A stretch of 64,000 nt of DNA from assembly GCF_910592395.1 (NCBI RefSeq), contig NC_088321.1, forward strand, positions 992,001 through 1,056,000, read 5' to 3'. Below the pieces are notes generated by a model, which saw only the letters and a program-made list of their open reading frames with translations, was not told the origin of the DNA and ran no database searches. This document shows, in pieces, positions 33,601-45,600 of the stretch (the first letter of the stretch is position 1; each line of letters begins with the position of its first letter). The position numbers were made by a program, and so were the translations under genes. This DNA comes from Lineus longissimus (taxonomy: Eukaryota; Nemertea; Pilidiophora; Heteronemertea; Lineidae).

Positions 33601-35505
33601 TTTGGCAGGGCCTTGGTCGCTGATAACGAAGAATATCGAGAACAAAGATCGGTCTTCTCATATTTTGAAACCTTTTTCGATTTTTATCATTTTAGCTTTG
33701 GCCACATAACTTCCCTTGATCTCTGATATGAGATGACGGTCGAGGTGTCCATGGTGGTAAGAGATGACAGCCGGTGGTCCATGATGCTAGGAGGTGAAGG
33801 TTCTGTCCAGAAATCACCCGGTGATCTCAATCCAAGCTAGGTGATGGACCATAATCAGCAGTCAGATCAACAATGTTCAATACAAGGCCATCGAGTCCTA
33901 GTCCTAGTCTTTCATGGTGATCGGTTCGGCAAAGAAGGATAACGCGGACACAGTACCATACGAGGCAAGTAAAGTATAGTACGGCAATGTTACTTTAAAC
34001 TGGTAATTAGTAGAACAGAGAGCACATTTTCATATCACAATAAACCCGCCATAATGATGGTGATGGCTATTGCATTACCTGTGCAGGAAGTTCCTACGCA
34101 GCCGAAAGGCTTGGAACAGAAAGTCGCCTCCTTCTCCAAACAGGTTCTCTTCCATTGACTCCGCTGACAAACAAGTTCCCTTGGGTATTTAGAATCCTGA
34201 TAGTCAGACCGTGATACAGTCAGCAACACAGAAAAGCAAAAAGCAAGTGTTGATATTTGATAATTCATCAAAACATAGTGACCTATCCTGGGATAGAAAT
34301 CGCCAGGTCGCCAGCTGCATGAGACACTGTCGGAAACACCGTGATGTCCACTTGCAAAATTCTCAAAATTGTTTTATCTTTATTTTCCAGGTGGGATGTC
34401 ATACACACGAAGCGGCTGGACTCCACAGGGAATCAGATGATACAGCGGATACAATACTACACACGGTAAGTTGACTTGCGCAACTCGAAATTGGCTTTGA
34501 TATCGGCCGAAACATGCCAACCACAATGACTGGAGGAAAAATACAAATGGATGTGACCTTATCACAATCAACATTACCCTCAAGCTCGCCCTCAGGTTGC
34601 AGCTCTATGAAATGCACAGCGCTTGGTATGGAATCATTGCTGTGGATGACCTGGACACCAGGGCACATCAACAAAGGAACTCGTGTACAGACAGATGGCA
34701 GAATTCGATCACGCGTAGTGTCGTACATTTCATAGAGCTTCCACCTTGGTGCGAGATTGTGAGTTATGTTGATTGTTATGGTCAAATCCGTGTGTTGTCG
34801 TCTTTGGTGATCTCACCACCTTGCGACTTTAATAACGCTCTTCCCAAAGAGTGCACTGATGAAAAAGGCGTTTTCTGATGACGCAGCCGGAAATGTCCTC
34901 ATTTGAAAGCCTTCTCCTTCTCCACACATGATACCTTCTTTTTACTCCTCTGACTGTAAGTTACTGATGAAAAATGACCCTCTTTAGATAAAGCCAGCAG
35001 TAAATTAGAGGAAGTATTCATCTGAAGACTTGCTTTCACTATGACAAGCCCATGTATGGCATTGAACTTGGCTTGTCTAATGCACTTTCCATTACCCGCA
35101 TTGTAATGTCTGTCCATTGGAACAAAGGGCTTTGACCATCTTTTTGTGGGAGACATCTCAACTGCTCCCCACTTTGTTCTGCCTTTGGCCACACTTTAAG
35201 CTATTTAGGTCTTTCCACTCCTGGTCCCAAGGACGGCTGTGTCCAGCTCGGCCTCGATCGTATCAGAGTTTTATTTAGCTTGTTCGCGACCAAATCCTGC
35301 AACCCTGACAAGTTCCTTTGTTTTGTTGTTAATAAGTTTGCAAAATTCTCAAACTTCCGTTATTTTCTTTTCCAGGTGGAATGGCGTCAATGGCGTAATC
35401 AAGTCACGTGATCTATATACGAGGACGACGTCGAAGTCATGGCATATTAGCCCCTTCTTTTTTGAGAAATCACAGGAACGTGCACGTGCGTCACAGACGT
35501 TTTGA
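30694..35505 (+). CDS. Candidate small spliced gene, product unrecognised (74 aa)
   Basis: Three putative exons, 30694-30713, 34391-34465 and 35376-35505, join in phase to 74 codons. Donors are GTAAGT at 30714 and 34466; both acceptors are preceded by pyrimidine-rich tracts ending ttttccag. The predicted protein starts MELQKFWWDVIHTKRL and ends EKSQERARASQTF; it is basic and aromatic-rich, with no signal peptide or clear membrane span. A promoter-like motif cluster lies just upstream. Exon 2 is 75 nt and symmetrical (phase 2-2). I recognise no family. The first intron (3.7 kb) holds a satellite array and MITEs. It could equally be a non-coding transcript, or its coding end could differ. Confidence 0.35.
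31037..31164. mobile_element. Short palindromic element (~56-bp arms)
   Basis: Left arm 31037-31092 ('cgaaacgcccacgcgaacgc' onwards) pairs with right arm 31105-31164 with few mismatches and a ~12-base loop. Hairpin-type MITE. Confidence 0.85.
31438..31640 (-). mobile_element. ~200-bp inverted-repeat MITE, copy 1
   Basis: Ends 'aacataacccacaagctcg' and 'cgaacttgtgggtaattgtt' are inverse complements. The interior matches 34565-34778 in the opposite orientation (shared 'cacatcaacaa', 'gatggca'). Confidence 0.75.
31900..32326 (+). repeat. 181-bp satellite, second array, forward arm
   Basis: Same unit and orientation as 29165-29910; unit starts at 31938, 32119 and 32300 (exact 181-bp spacing). 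The third unit stops after about 26 bases, where the array inverts. Confidence 0.93.
32327..33420 (-). repeat. 181-bp satellite, second array, inverted arm (about six units)
   Basis: The inverse complement 'ctctgccagctggtggaat' recurs every ~181 bp from about 32460 to 33370. It joins the forward arm head to head at 32326/32327 within the same unit type. Confidence 0.93.
34565..34778 (+). mobile_element. ~200-bp inverted-repeat MITE, copy 2
   Basis: Ends 'caatcaacattaccctcaag' and 'gtgagttatgttgattgtta' are inverse complements. It is the opposite-orientation homologue of 31438-31640 and lies in intron 2 of the candidate small gene. A further end fragment is at 40338-40370. Confidence 0.7.
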
Positions 35506-36111
35506 ATACTTAAACGTTGGGAAAAACGTAAGATTGCGAAACCTCTCTTTTTTTGCTCTGTTGCCTAATGCATGAACCTGACATGGTACATGAACACGGG
35601 AAAACTCGTTTGAGTGAATCGGAAAACCAGAAATTAGAATGAACTTTGTCAGTAGCAATGTAATGATCTTTGGGTCTTTGCTTTTATCACCAGAATACTC
35701 GACGTATCAGGTGGAAATTGTAAGAAATTGAGAAGAGTTTTATTGGTTAATTATGGGGGCAATCTTTCAAGCTACATGTGATCAGGTTCATGCACAGGGC
35801 TACAGTGTTGGCCATTGGTGAAACAATTGTTCCATCTCAGGTGTATCTTCATCAAGGTGAAAGTACATTTAGTCACTTGGGGAATTAGTCCTATCCTATT
35901 GTCCAATGAGTGTTCAGCGATTTACAGTTAGAGATGCCATGCCTTCATAATACGATTGTAAAAACAACGCAGACTATTTGAAAAATCAAGTTAAAAAAAC
36001 CCTGTCCATTCCGGTAAACTTTCTTGGCTCAAGTAGGCCACTTTTATATATCATTTCACGAAAGTCTCCTGTTTAAAAACGGGCAAAAAATACTTTCGCG
36101 AAAGAAAAGTA

Positions 36112-36190
36112 AAAAAAGGTTCAGCCTGGATTCGAACCAGTGATCCCTTGAACTAGAATCCGACGCTCTTACCACTACTCCATAAAACCA
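36112..36190 (-). mobile_element. tRNA-derived SINE head, minus strand
   Basis: On the minus strand an A-box-like 'tagtggtaagagcgtcgg' and B box 'ctggttcgaatccag' sit at tRNA spacing, followed by a T run at the Pol III terminator position. The acceptor stem and anticodon stem pair only partly, so a SINE or tRNA pseudogene is preferred over a tRNA gene. Confidence 0.5.
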
Positions 36191-39069
36191 CCCACTGGAA
36201 GGGGCCGGCAATGTGAGAGTCAATGAAAACATGTGCTCAGACCTTCATCATTGAGTTATGTCACGATCATTCAATTGAGTATACAAGTTCCAGGACTCTT
36301 TGTCCAAATTGTGTGGATTTCACGTCACTGCCACAGACCCTTTGATAGGCCATTGTGGTCCCTAAATCTGTATATTCCATTGAATGAGACAATAGGGCCT
36401 ACTGTTGCTGTCCAAACTGTCCAATAATTTTTCCACGTTACTGTGTTTGCTGGTAGTTTGGTATCACAAGCTCGTGATATATCAATACAAGCACAGGGTG
36501 TTAATCAAAACAAGTTACAGTCTTGAGGCCTAATAGCCGTTGTTCTAAATGACTTGGCCAATTTGATTTGTACCATCAACAAATAGAATCCCTCAGAATT
36601 TGTTGCATACTAACTGAAGTATAATCTATCCAGTTCATGTACTTCTTACACAACTGGAATTCAAAATGTTTTAATTAACACCCTGTATACTTGATGAACA
36701 TATCACGTATAAGTTCCAATTCAAAGCCGTGGCAGTTGTAGTTTGACTTGCGACGGTTATTTCAAAAAGTATTTTTTGTGTATAAAAACCTTATCATAGT
36801 CTCGAACTACACCTTCCACCATGGACCACCCAGGCTCCTCAAGTCTGGTGTCCTCGAAAACCCTCATTCAGCCCCCTTTCCATTTTGGGAAAACATTCAA
36901 TCAGAAATGGAAAACATTTGTGATACCCTGTATATGTGTATTTATGTTAAGATGTCGGATATTCCGTTGTGATCAAAAGTAGAAATTAGTTTATCAACAA
37001 CATCATTTAACTGCTGCAGTACGAAGTTGTTTCTTAAGAATATCAATTAAGAAAACAAAACCCCTATAAACTAAAAGTAACACGTATTCACCCATTCTGA
37101 ATTACATAAACAAGAGTTGACCTCTTAGTCCCAAAAAGCTGAGAATCAATTTGGTGATCCGATTTCTGGTTGCGGCTAACTGGGTCTACTCTGGCGTCCG
37201 ATTCCAGACCATGAGCGTACTCTTCCATATAAGGCTGCGGCTGGGAACGAACATCGCCGTACTGGGTCCTCGCATGATAAGTGGGCAGTGACACCGCATC
37301 CAGATTTTGATGTTGAGTTCTGAAATAACTAATTGGTACACCCAAGAATTGACTGTGTAATAACATACACATTTCAATCGTTGGGGTAAATTAATCTATG
37401 TCATTAAAGCAACATCAACATTCGAAATGTTTGAACGGATTTATCAGGGCATTAAGATAACATTATCAATCGCCCTTTTTTAAAAACCATGCTACCAATC
37501 CAGACCTTAGATCCAAATCAAATGAAATGTATGGAAATCCATCCCCTTCCAGACTGTTCAAGATATTCTAAAGAAACAATTAACTGACGGCAATACTCTG
37601 TACAACAGATTAAGATTTAGGCCTTAATTACCGGTACTTGATTCAGACTGTGTAAAAATACTTTAATCTCACTTCTATAAGACCATCTAATGAACTTTAC
37701 AGAAGGAATGATTGCGGCTGCGGTATATCCTTTGACTTCCGCAGCTGTAGTGTAAACTGTAAGACTTCACAAGCACTAAAGCTGTCTTATCACTTTCTAT
37801 TTGCTACGTGGATTTGGGTTGTGTTAAAATTCACGAAAATGGTCTTATATTTGTGATTTTACAGTATTTCGCCTTCTTTGCGTGTACTGTGAAAATGATT
37901 AGTAGTTTTTTTAATAAAACTTGTGTTTAAAATTGACGTGTTTTTGGTTCCTTTGACTTCAACTTAATCCTTTTATTTTAAACAAGGAAAATAGTTGTCA
38001 GTTCAGAGTTTACTAGTTACATCTGCAGTTTTATTTCAAACAATTTATTAATCTTTAGCAGCAGCACGGTTTGCAAACAGCAAACTTTATTCCTTGAATC
38101 TTTAATGCAGTCATTGACAGACTTTCGAACATGCAGATTACTGGTAACTAGTTAACTTATTGTGAGCTGACCAACTATCAACACTCTTAGAAATAAAGGT
38201 TTTCATGATTTTCTGTGGGCACGAATCTTCCTATTCTCCAGAAAACCTTCGAGATTTCCAAGGTTTTCAGGAAAGCGGAAAAGGTTCCTTTGCTTAAAAT
38301 GATCTAAAATCCTTCTTGGTGCTTTCTGTCTAATAGAAAACCGGAAGGGGTTTGTAACACGTGCCACATTGAAAACCTTTAATTCTATGAGTGGATCCAG
38401 GAGTGTATTTGGCATGTTGTCCATTGCAAACTTCAATTGTTGTTGTTGTGTTGAATGTTTATCTTTATGCTCAGCCATTAATACATTTTTCTTCAAAGCT
38501 TGAATTATGTGCAGCATTGAGTTTGTGAGCAAAGTTACCAGATATCGTTGGTTAATTTGCTGAACAACTTGTTTTTCACCATTTTGTTTAGCGTGAACTA
38601 TTCATGTGTGGCAGAATTATTCATGTTTGATGCTATTTCTGTTCAATTGCTGGTAAAATGTCAAAAAGTGACTTTGAAACTGTTCAAATAGGCTTGCCTA
38701 TTCCGAGACGAACAGATCATTTCAAAGTTCCTCCTTAGACGTTTTCACCAGTAATTGTACACATCAAACTTGCATTCTTCTGCGCAACACATAAATACTT
38801 TACACTATTCACTTGGTATTACACAAGTTGTTCAGTAAACTGATCAAAGAACTCTGACAACATCGCTCACTAAACTTCAATTGGCACATAATATTAGCCT
38901 TGAAGACTAATAATGTATTGATAGTTGAACAATAAGATAACAATTCAACTCAATAACAATAACAATTGAACTTTGCAAAGGATTACAAGCCTTATACACT
39001 CCTGGATAAACGGATTTTGCCCAAAAAAAGGGGGACCCTCAGAATATAGGCTATCTCCAAAAACGTCAA

Positions 39070-39290
39070 AAAAAAACTCGAGCGTGACCTCGCTCCGTAA
39101 CTTTGCAGAGGAAAAAAGTTACGAGGGGAGGTCACGCACAATTTATTTTTCGAGTTTTGTGGACTTAGCGTATTTTTCAAGAATTTTTAAAGGAAAAAAG
39201 GATGACTCAGCGATTTTGTACTTGGCGTATTTTTCAAAAAAAAACCATGGAAAAGTTACGGAGCGGAGTCACGCTCGATTATTTTTTAGC
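39070..39290. mobile_element. Inverted-repeat element with a third internal copy of the arm
   Basis: 'gagcgtgacctcgctccgta' near 39080, 'gttacgaggggaggtcacgc' near 39118 and 'gttacggagcggagtcacgc' near 39255 are copies of one motif, the last two inverted relative to the first. The outermost pair forms terminal inverted repeats. Confidence 0.65.
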
Positions 39291-39565
39291 CTGCTGTGGA
39301 CTTAGTACAATTTTGAAGAAAAAACACAGGAGAGAAGATTCAGGAGAACTTTGTTCAGGAGACAATCATAAATTCCAAGAAGAAAACAGATTGAATCATT
39401 GGTTTATTGATTCATTACTGTTTGGAAAGGATGTTTAGAGATTATTGAGAGACATATCCAAAGACAAATAAGAAGAAAATCAAAAAAGATTTTTTGATAT
39501 TTGTTAGTGCGCTAACTGACCTCGTAACCTGGGGGGAAAGAAGGAAGATATAATATAAATTATAA

Positions 39566-40690
39566 CGTTTATTAATTCACTTTGAAAACATACAGAAGAA
39601 AGAAGAAGGTTACAGACAAAAAGGAAATATGAAGTCGGATTCGAATGGCATTCGTGTCAATTAAGGCTTTCATCATGGCGTTTGTCTTGACATGTAGCAG
39701 TCATACGTAAGGCTTTCATCATGGCGATGGTTTGTTCAACTCGAACAAGAAGGACCTGCAAATATACAAAATAAAACGAGAGATTAAAATACGGCAGCAT
39801 AGGTAAGTTGGTACTACACCTGTACAAATCAAGTCTAAAGGCATCTCGCCCTTATTGACATGAGGAAAATCTACATCACTTGAGCGATATGGGCCCTGAA
39901 AAACAATAGACCGAAAGCGAAAATCAAAAGGGTCTTTTCAAATGAAAAAGAAGAAACTACGCTCATTTCATTATACTATCCAGGTGCCTGTGCAATCTGT
40001 CAACATTGAAGTGATTTCAGAATGATCGAATTCCATCCGGAAAACACGGATTCGTGACAGCGCTGAATCAAACATGTCTCTAATATACGCCGTATAACTT
40101 CTGTACAAAATATAAAAATGGAAGTGCGTTATTGTGTACAAAACATTGGAAGGCCTCCGAAAACCACAATAAAAGAAAATGGCCCGGATATGATCTGGTA
40201 GGCCTTTTATTCAATGCTGGTCTATGGTTATGTAATCCATGTCGAATACTTGTCTCAAACCTCATTCATGGGTGAAAAACTTTTCCAAGAGCAGATTTAG
40301 ACTTTCAATCAGCACGGTACCCAAGAATAATAATCAACATGACCCACAAGCTCGCCCTCAGGTGGAAGCTCACTGACTTTCAACAATTCCCTTCACCAAA
40401 AAAAATCCGGCAATTCTCTTTCGAATGAGATTGTACAGTACATGTACAAATACCATGCCACGTAACACGCGAAAATGACCAATGTTCAACCCCAAAATAT
40501 GTGCACTCAGTCGACTTTTGAAACTATTTGAACAACTGAATGCGATACTTGTGTTGTAAACTAAAAGTTTCGGTGGAAATTTAGAGTTTAATATGTTCTT
40601 ACCGTGATTATTTTCGGTTTTTGTGGGAACAAGATGTGAAGACATGTTCGGACAACATGGCGGCTGGACTGAAGACAGACGAAGCCAGGC
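39566..40690 (-). ncRNA. Possible minus-strand spliced transcript (weak)
   Basis: On the minus strand a GC-rich start near 40690 contains an ATG followed in frame by 13 codons to a GTAAGA donor at 40601. A pyrimidine-AG acceptor occurs near 39757, and an AATAAA at about 39571. The joined frame stops within a few codons, so if transcribed it is probably non-coding. Speculative. Confidence 0.15.
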
Positions 40691-41389
40691 GCATGCGTGC
40701 CACGTCAAAGCCAACTGCCAATCTTGACACTAGAGGAGCTGATTACGTTCCTTAACTGCCTTTCGATGCAAGGTACAGGGTGATTCTTAAAGCAAGACCC
40801 ATGAAAAATGCCCCTGACATCAATGAAAAGCATCGTTTTCGAGTGTATTTTCTGGAATTTGAAAACGTTAATTTCCTGTATAAGCAGCATAATTTGACGA
40901 ACGATTTCTGCGCGCCGTCGCAATGAATCCCTCGCCCTTGGCTCCCTCAACGCTTACTTGTATCATTGTTCGTGCCGTGATTAAAACAAGTGTTTTTCTC
41001 AAAGATAAGGACAACTGTTACCAGCTTTTAAAGAGAGGGCTCGTATATACCCCTCGGGGGGGGGGGGTCAGTCTCCATAACATGAGTAGAGCAACCTGGT
41101 ACCAAAAATACGTGATAGGCCTATCGGGGGTGTTTTTTCGGACGGGAGTGCGGGACCCGCGCGCGGGGCACAGCGACCCCCTGATTTCGTCAGACCCCAC
41201 AATAGCTTCGCCAACACCCCGCACCACGCCATAGACCTCGAAATTGCCGCCGCGCACTGCACGGCCACGCAGACTCTCGCTTTCCGTCATGCCCGCTCGC
41301 CGCTGTCCCAAACTAGAGATCTTTATCATGGAAATTCAAGCTCGAACAAGTATCTAATATCGAGGTTGGACCATACTCACTCATATCCA

Positions 41390-41640
41390 AACAAGAGGTA
41401 GGTTGTGACCAAGTCTTCCGGCACTTGCAGACCCTTTTTCTGAAACATCCCGTATAGCAAGAAAGAATACCACAGTCTGTCCATTTGGTCAGACAGAGGT
41501 AGGTTGTGACAACGTCTCCAGGCCCTCGCAGACCCTTTTTCTGAAACATCCCGTATAGCAAGGAAGATTGCCACAGTCAGTCCATTTGTTCATACAGAGG
41601 TAGGTTGTGACAACGTCTCCAGGCCCTCAGTGCTCTGGAG
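41390..41640. repeat. ~101-bp repeat, 2-3 units, related to 28585-29164
   Basis: 'ctgaaacatcccgtatagca' occurs at 41440 and 41541, each with 'aggtaggttgtgac' and 'gtctccaggccct'-like words. Same unit type as the 28.6-kb array. Confidence 0.7.
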
Positions 41641-42640
41641 GTCCTTTCTGGTTGTGTTTAACACAATACAGGGACAGGGTTGTATCACAATCAGACTGGT
41701 GCAATCCTCCCAATTTGTAACAGGAACAACCCAGGTATGCGTTGCATCAGGTAAGATACAGATATGTCTTGTACCAGGCACAACCACCATATGCCTTGTA
41801 TACATGCTTCCCGAAATTGGTGGCTTGCATTGGAACTAACTTTTTCCCCCTTGTCCGTCATTAAAGGCATTCAAGTGTGTTGGTCAACCATGACTATCTC
41901 CTTTGTCCCTCCACCATAAGGCCTAGTTTCCCCTTATGACATCACTATTTCGGACACTCAGCGCCCCATTTCTGGAAAGGTGTATACCTGGTACAACCCA
42001 AATCTGTCTCGTACGAGGTACAACCAAAAATACAAGACAGGACACAACCAATTGAGCAAGTTTTTCACAGGAGGGGCAGACTGCAAGCTTGGCACTAGAG
42101 GCTTTCCTCGAAGCCTGGCCCATCACAAACTCTGCAGTCAGAGCCAAGACACAAATACTTGGCTACCAATCAGCATTGAGGAAAATACACATTCCGTCGT
42201 GTCAGAAAATAAGTAATGAAAACCATAATTAGAAATGTATACAAATTGATATTTCAACTCTTTACTACATGTACGTTGGTAACTACTTCACAAACTCAAA
42301 ATTCTGAGTTCGTAGTGAACACCCGCTCTATTATGCAGGCCATCTTTTGTAACCAAAATGTATGAAATACTCGAGGGTCTGTCAGATGAGACTAAAAGCT
42401 GTGGTCCCTTGTCCCTGAGTGTCTATGACAGGACAAGTAAAAGATCCCACATGGGTGGACAGTAGCCTATAGTGGACTCCATACCTCCGGCAAAAATCCA
42501 ATAGGGTTACGACGCCGGTAATGATATGATATGAGACTCTTGAGATGAACTCTTTACCTCTCAACCCAGAAAATCAAAAATCATAATGAAAAATATTCTC
42601 AGTCCATTTCTGATCTGTTTGTAGTATATGTATGATATCT

Positions 42641-45600
42641 TCAGCTGGCCATTTCTCTTTTCCGTTTCTCTAACTGAAGCTGAATGTGTTGATTGTACGC
42701 ATCACGAATGCACCGAAATGCTTGCGCTGATGCGTAAGGTGTCTGAGTGACCGGGTCGAAATATTTGGCAGGTAATCGCGTCACAGGACAGTACTGTCTT
42801 ACTGGGACCTTGTTCTTGCGTTGTAGGAATGTCTCGTCGAATGTTTTGTCGTCCGTGAATGTGATGAATGTCCGCGAACATTTATCCTTGGGTCTGATGG
42901 ACGTCCTGGTGACTCTTTCGAAATCGCTGTAAAAATGAAAACGTTCCAATTTATAATAAGATTAAGATCATTATTTGAAGGAATAGGCCTGGTTGTTGAA
43001 AGCAAATTCTGTCACTAACTTTGGTGTTAATTTAACCTGGTGTTATCTCCTTCAGTTAAGCACTTAAAGCTAATGCCAGCGTTGGGGACAAAATTTGGTT
43101 GGAACCAGGGAATTAACGCCAGCGTTAATGACGTTTAATGATATTGGCTTTTAAAAGGGCACCGCATTTTGGCCGAAAAAAGGCACTTTTGTCTGTTTGG
43201 TGAAAAAGGGCGATATTTAATGGGATCAATGAAAACAAAGTGATGGAAGAAATATGAAGGGCATCGCGGCCACAGGAGGGGGCATCGGAGTAATTCCCTT
43301 CGATGCCTCCGATAAATTCCAATCCCTGCATTTCTGTTTTCCTGACCCAACAGCTAATACACACAGCATACCCTTGAACTACAAATTCTCGAAACCCACT
43401 AGTCAATCCTCGGAAACCACCGTTTGACTACTTACAATTCACTATCAACGTTTATCTCCGGCGAGGGCAGTTCGTCTATGAGGGGCATCGTACACGAATG
43501 ATACCGGACGATCGGGCCAACATATTTTTTCTGCGACACACGACTTTTCTTCCTTTCTAGTTCCATCTTACGATAATCCTCTGAAAAAGAATTTGAAATG
43601 AACAACAGTTGGAAATCCCTTAGCAGACACCTCTCCATTAAGGACACCCTCTCTAATGAGGACACTAGTTTTGGTCCCAGACCTGTCATATCCATTCAAA
43701 TTGATCTCTGTATTCAGGACAACACCTATGAAGGACAACATAGGTCTGTCCTAAGGCTGTCCTTCATAGAGAGGTTTGACTGTCCAGTGGAGAGCCAGGC
43801 AAGTGGTTCGACTCCTTTAGTGGAACATGATAGTTCAAGCCATCAAAAGTGTGAGAGACCTTCACCATTGACTTCTGTCACTGTCAGCTTCGGACAAGTC
43901 TTCACCAAGACCAGCTACCGCACATCTCGCTTCACTGCATCGAGCAAGCTGTCGCGAACTGGTCACTTGGGTAAATACGTAAATATTTATGACCACTTCT
44001 ACGATACCACTTACCAAGAGACTGTGCATTCTCTCTCTCAGTGATCTTCGATTCCTCCAACAGTTCCTCCTGTGTCAATCGTCGAACCTCCGGCACGTTT
44101 TTCTTGGCCGCAATCTCTTTCATCATTTTCGTTCGTTCGTCCCGCGCCTTTTTACGGATCTCCGCAGCCTCCGATTTCTTAGCCGTGGAACGTCGCAGGG
44201 ACTTCTTTTCTGTAAACGATTATCAAAAAGATGCCGAGCTAACTTTTTTTATGAGGTAAATATTTAGCCATAGATAAAACGTTGAGCGTTGTGTCGTCTG
44301 GGGTTCGTGAGTTCGAAACCTTGTCAGGCCGCCTCGATGTTCTTCACAGGTCAAGCTCAGGTGTGCGCCTCAAGAAACACTTAACAGTATTGGTGGACGA
44401 GAATCTGCTCCATGTGATTGTGGAACTGGAGATCAGACTCTAGCTTTGTGCTTCAGACCTGCTCCCTGATGAAGAATAGAGAGGAATACTGCCAAAAGGA
44501 CACCACCCTGACCACAAAGCTCTGGGGCTCAGACCTGCTACCTCATGAAGAATAGAGAGGAACACTGGCCAAAGGACACCACCCTGACCACAAAGCTCTG
44601 GGGCTCTGTGGCTTCAGACCTGCTCCCTATTGAAGAACAGAGAGGAATACTGGCCAAAGGACACCACCCTGACCACAAAGCTCTGGGGCTCAGACCTGCT
44701 TCCTCATGAAGAATAGAGAGGAACACTGGCCAAAGGACACCACCCTGACCACAAAGCTCTGGGGCTCTGTGGCTTCAGATCTGCTCCCTGATGAAGAACA
44801 GAGAGGAATACTGCCAAAGGACACCACCCTGACCACAGAGCTCTGGGGCTCTGTGGCTTCAGACCTGCTCCCTAAGGAAGAATAGAGAGGAATACTGGCC
44901 AAAGGACACCATCCTGACCACAAAGCTCTGGGGCTCAGACCTCATGAAGAATGGAGAGGAATACTGCCAAAAGGACACCATTCTGACCACAAGGCTCTGT
45001 GGCGGAACTCTCCAGGACAGCCGATCGTTTACCAGAAACAGATCGAGTGCCAAACGTGCACCGCAAACCTTTCGAACTCAGAAGGAGAAGGAGAGGAGAA
45101 GGCAACAAGGAGAAATACATGACTGCAAAGCCAGTACTGCTGTCATGTACGAACCTGAGTGGTAGATCTGGGCTGACATCTGTACCGCCTTCTGCTGTTT
45201 TTTCTCCTCGGCACGTTTCTTGGCCTTTTCTTTGTCTTTGGCCTTTTCATCGTCGGTCTTCTTCTTCGGCTCCTGAAAGAGAAGGGTCGTTCACAGCTCT
45301 TCAAATGAACATGTACGGTAGTGTGGTACAATTATCAGCTCTGGTACAATTTGCCTCTTTCCAGATGAGCGACTTATTCTACTTCAACCCATACAATGTC
45401 TGCAATGAATCCTTTCTTCCCTGAGTTTAGTGTGCCTACATGGTAGTTTCACAAATATTGTGTCCAGTATCTTTTTCTCAGTCCTGTAATTTGCGGGCTT
45501 GTCTCAGCCTGGTTGTTCAAAACACTTTTTGTCACGCTGGCGTTATACCTTGGTGTTATCTCCATCATGTCAGTCCACCAGACAGGTTATAATAACTAAT

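Larger units (their letters stand above)
35506..42640. other. Long region without a convincing gene
   Basis: No protein-coding gene could be supported. It holds a minus-strand SINE head (36112-36190), an inverted-repeat element (39070-39290), a MITE end fragment (40338-40370), a GC-richer stretch near 40600-40950 and 41140-41290 that could be promoter-like, and a short array at 41390-41640. Confidence 0.5.

Noticed and set aside
36112-36190. Functional tRNA gene
   Set aside because: A and B boxes are present, but acceptor and anticodon stems pair poorly; more likely a SINE or tRNA pseudogene.
40705-41329. GC-rich overlapping open frames near 41 kb
   Set aside because: Open only because of base composition; no family resemblance or splice structure.
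44538-45053. Several minus-strand open frames with repeated SFGQYSS-like peptides
   Set aside because: They are translations of the VPS72 intron 3 minisatellite.
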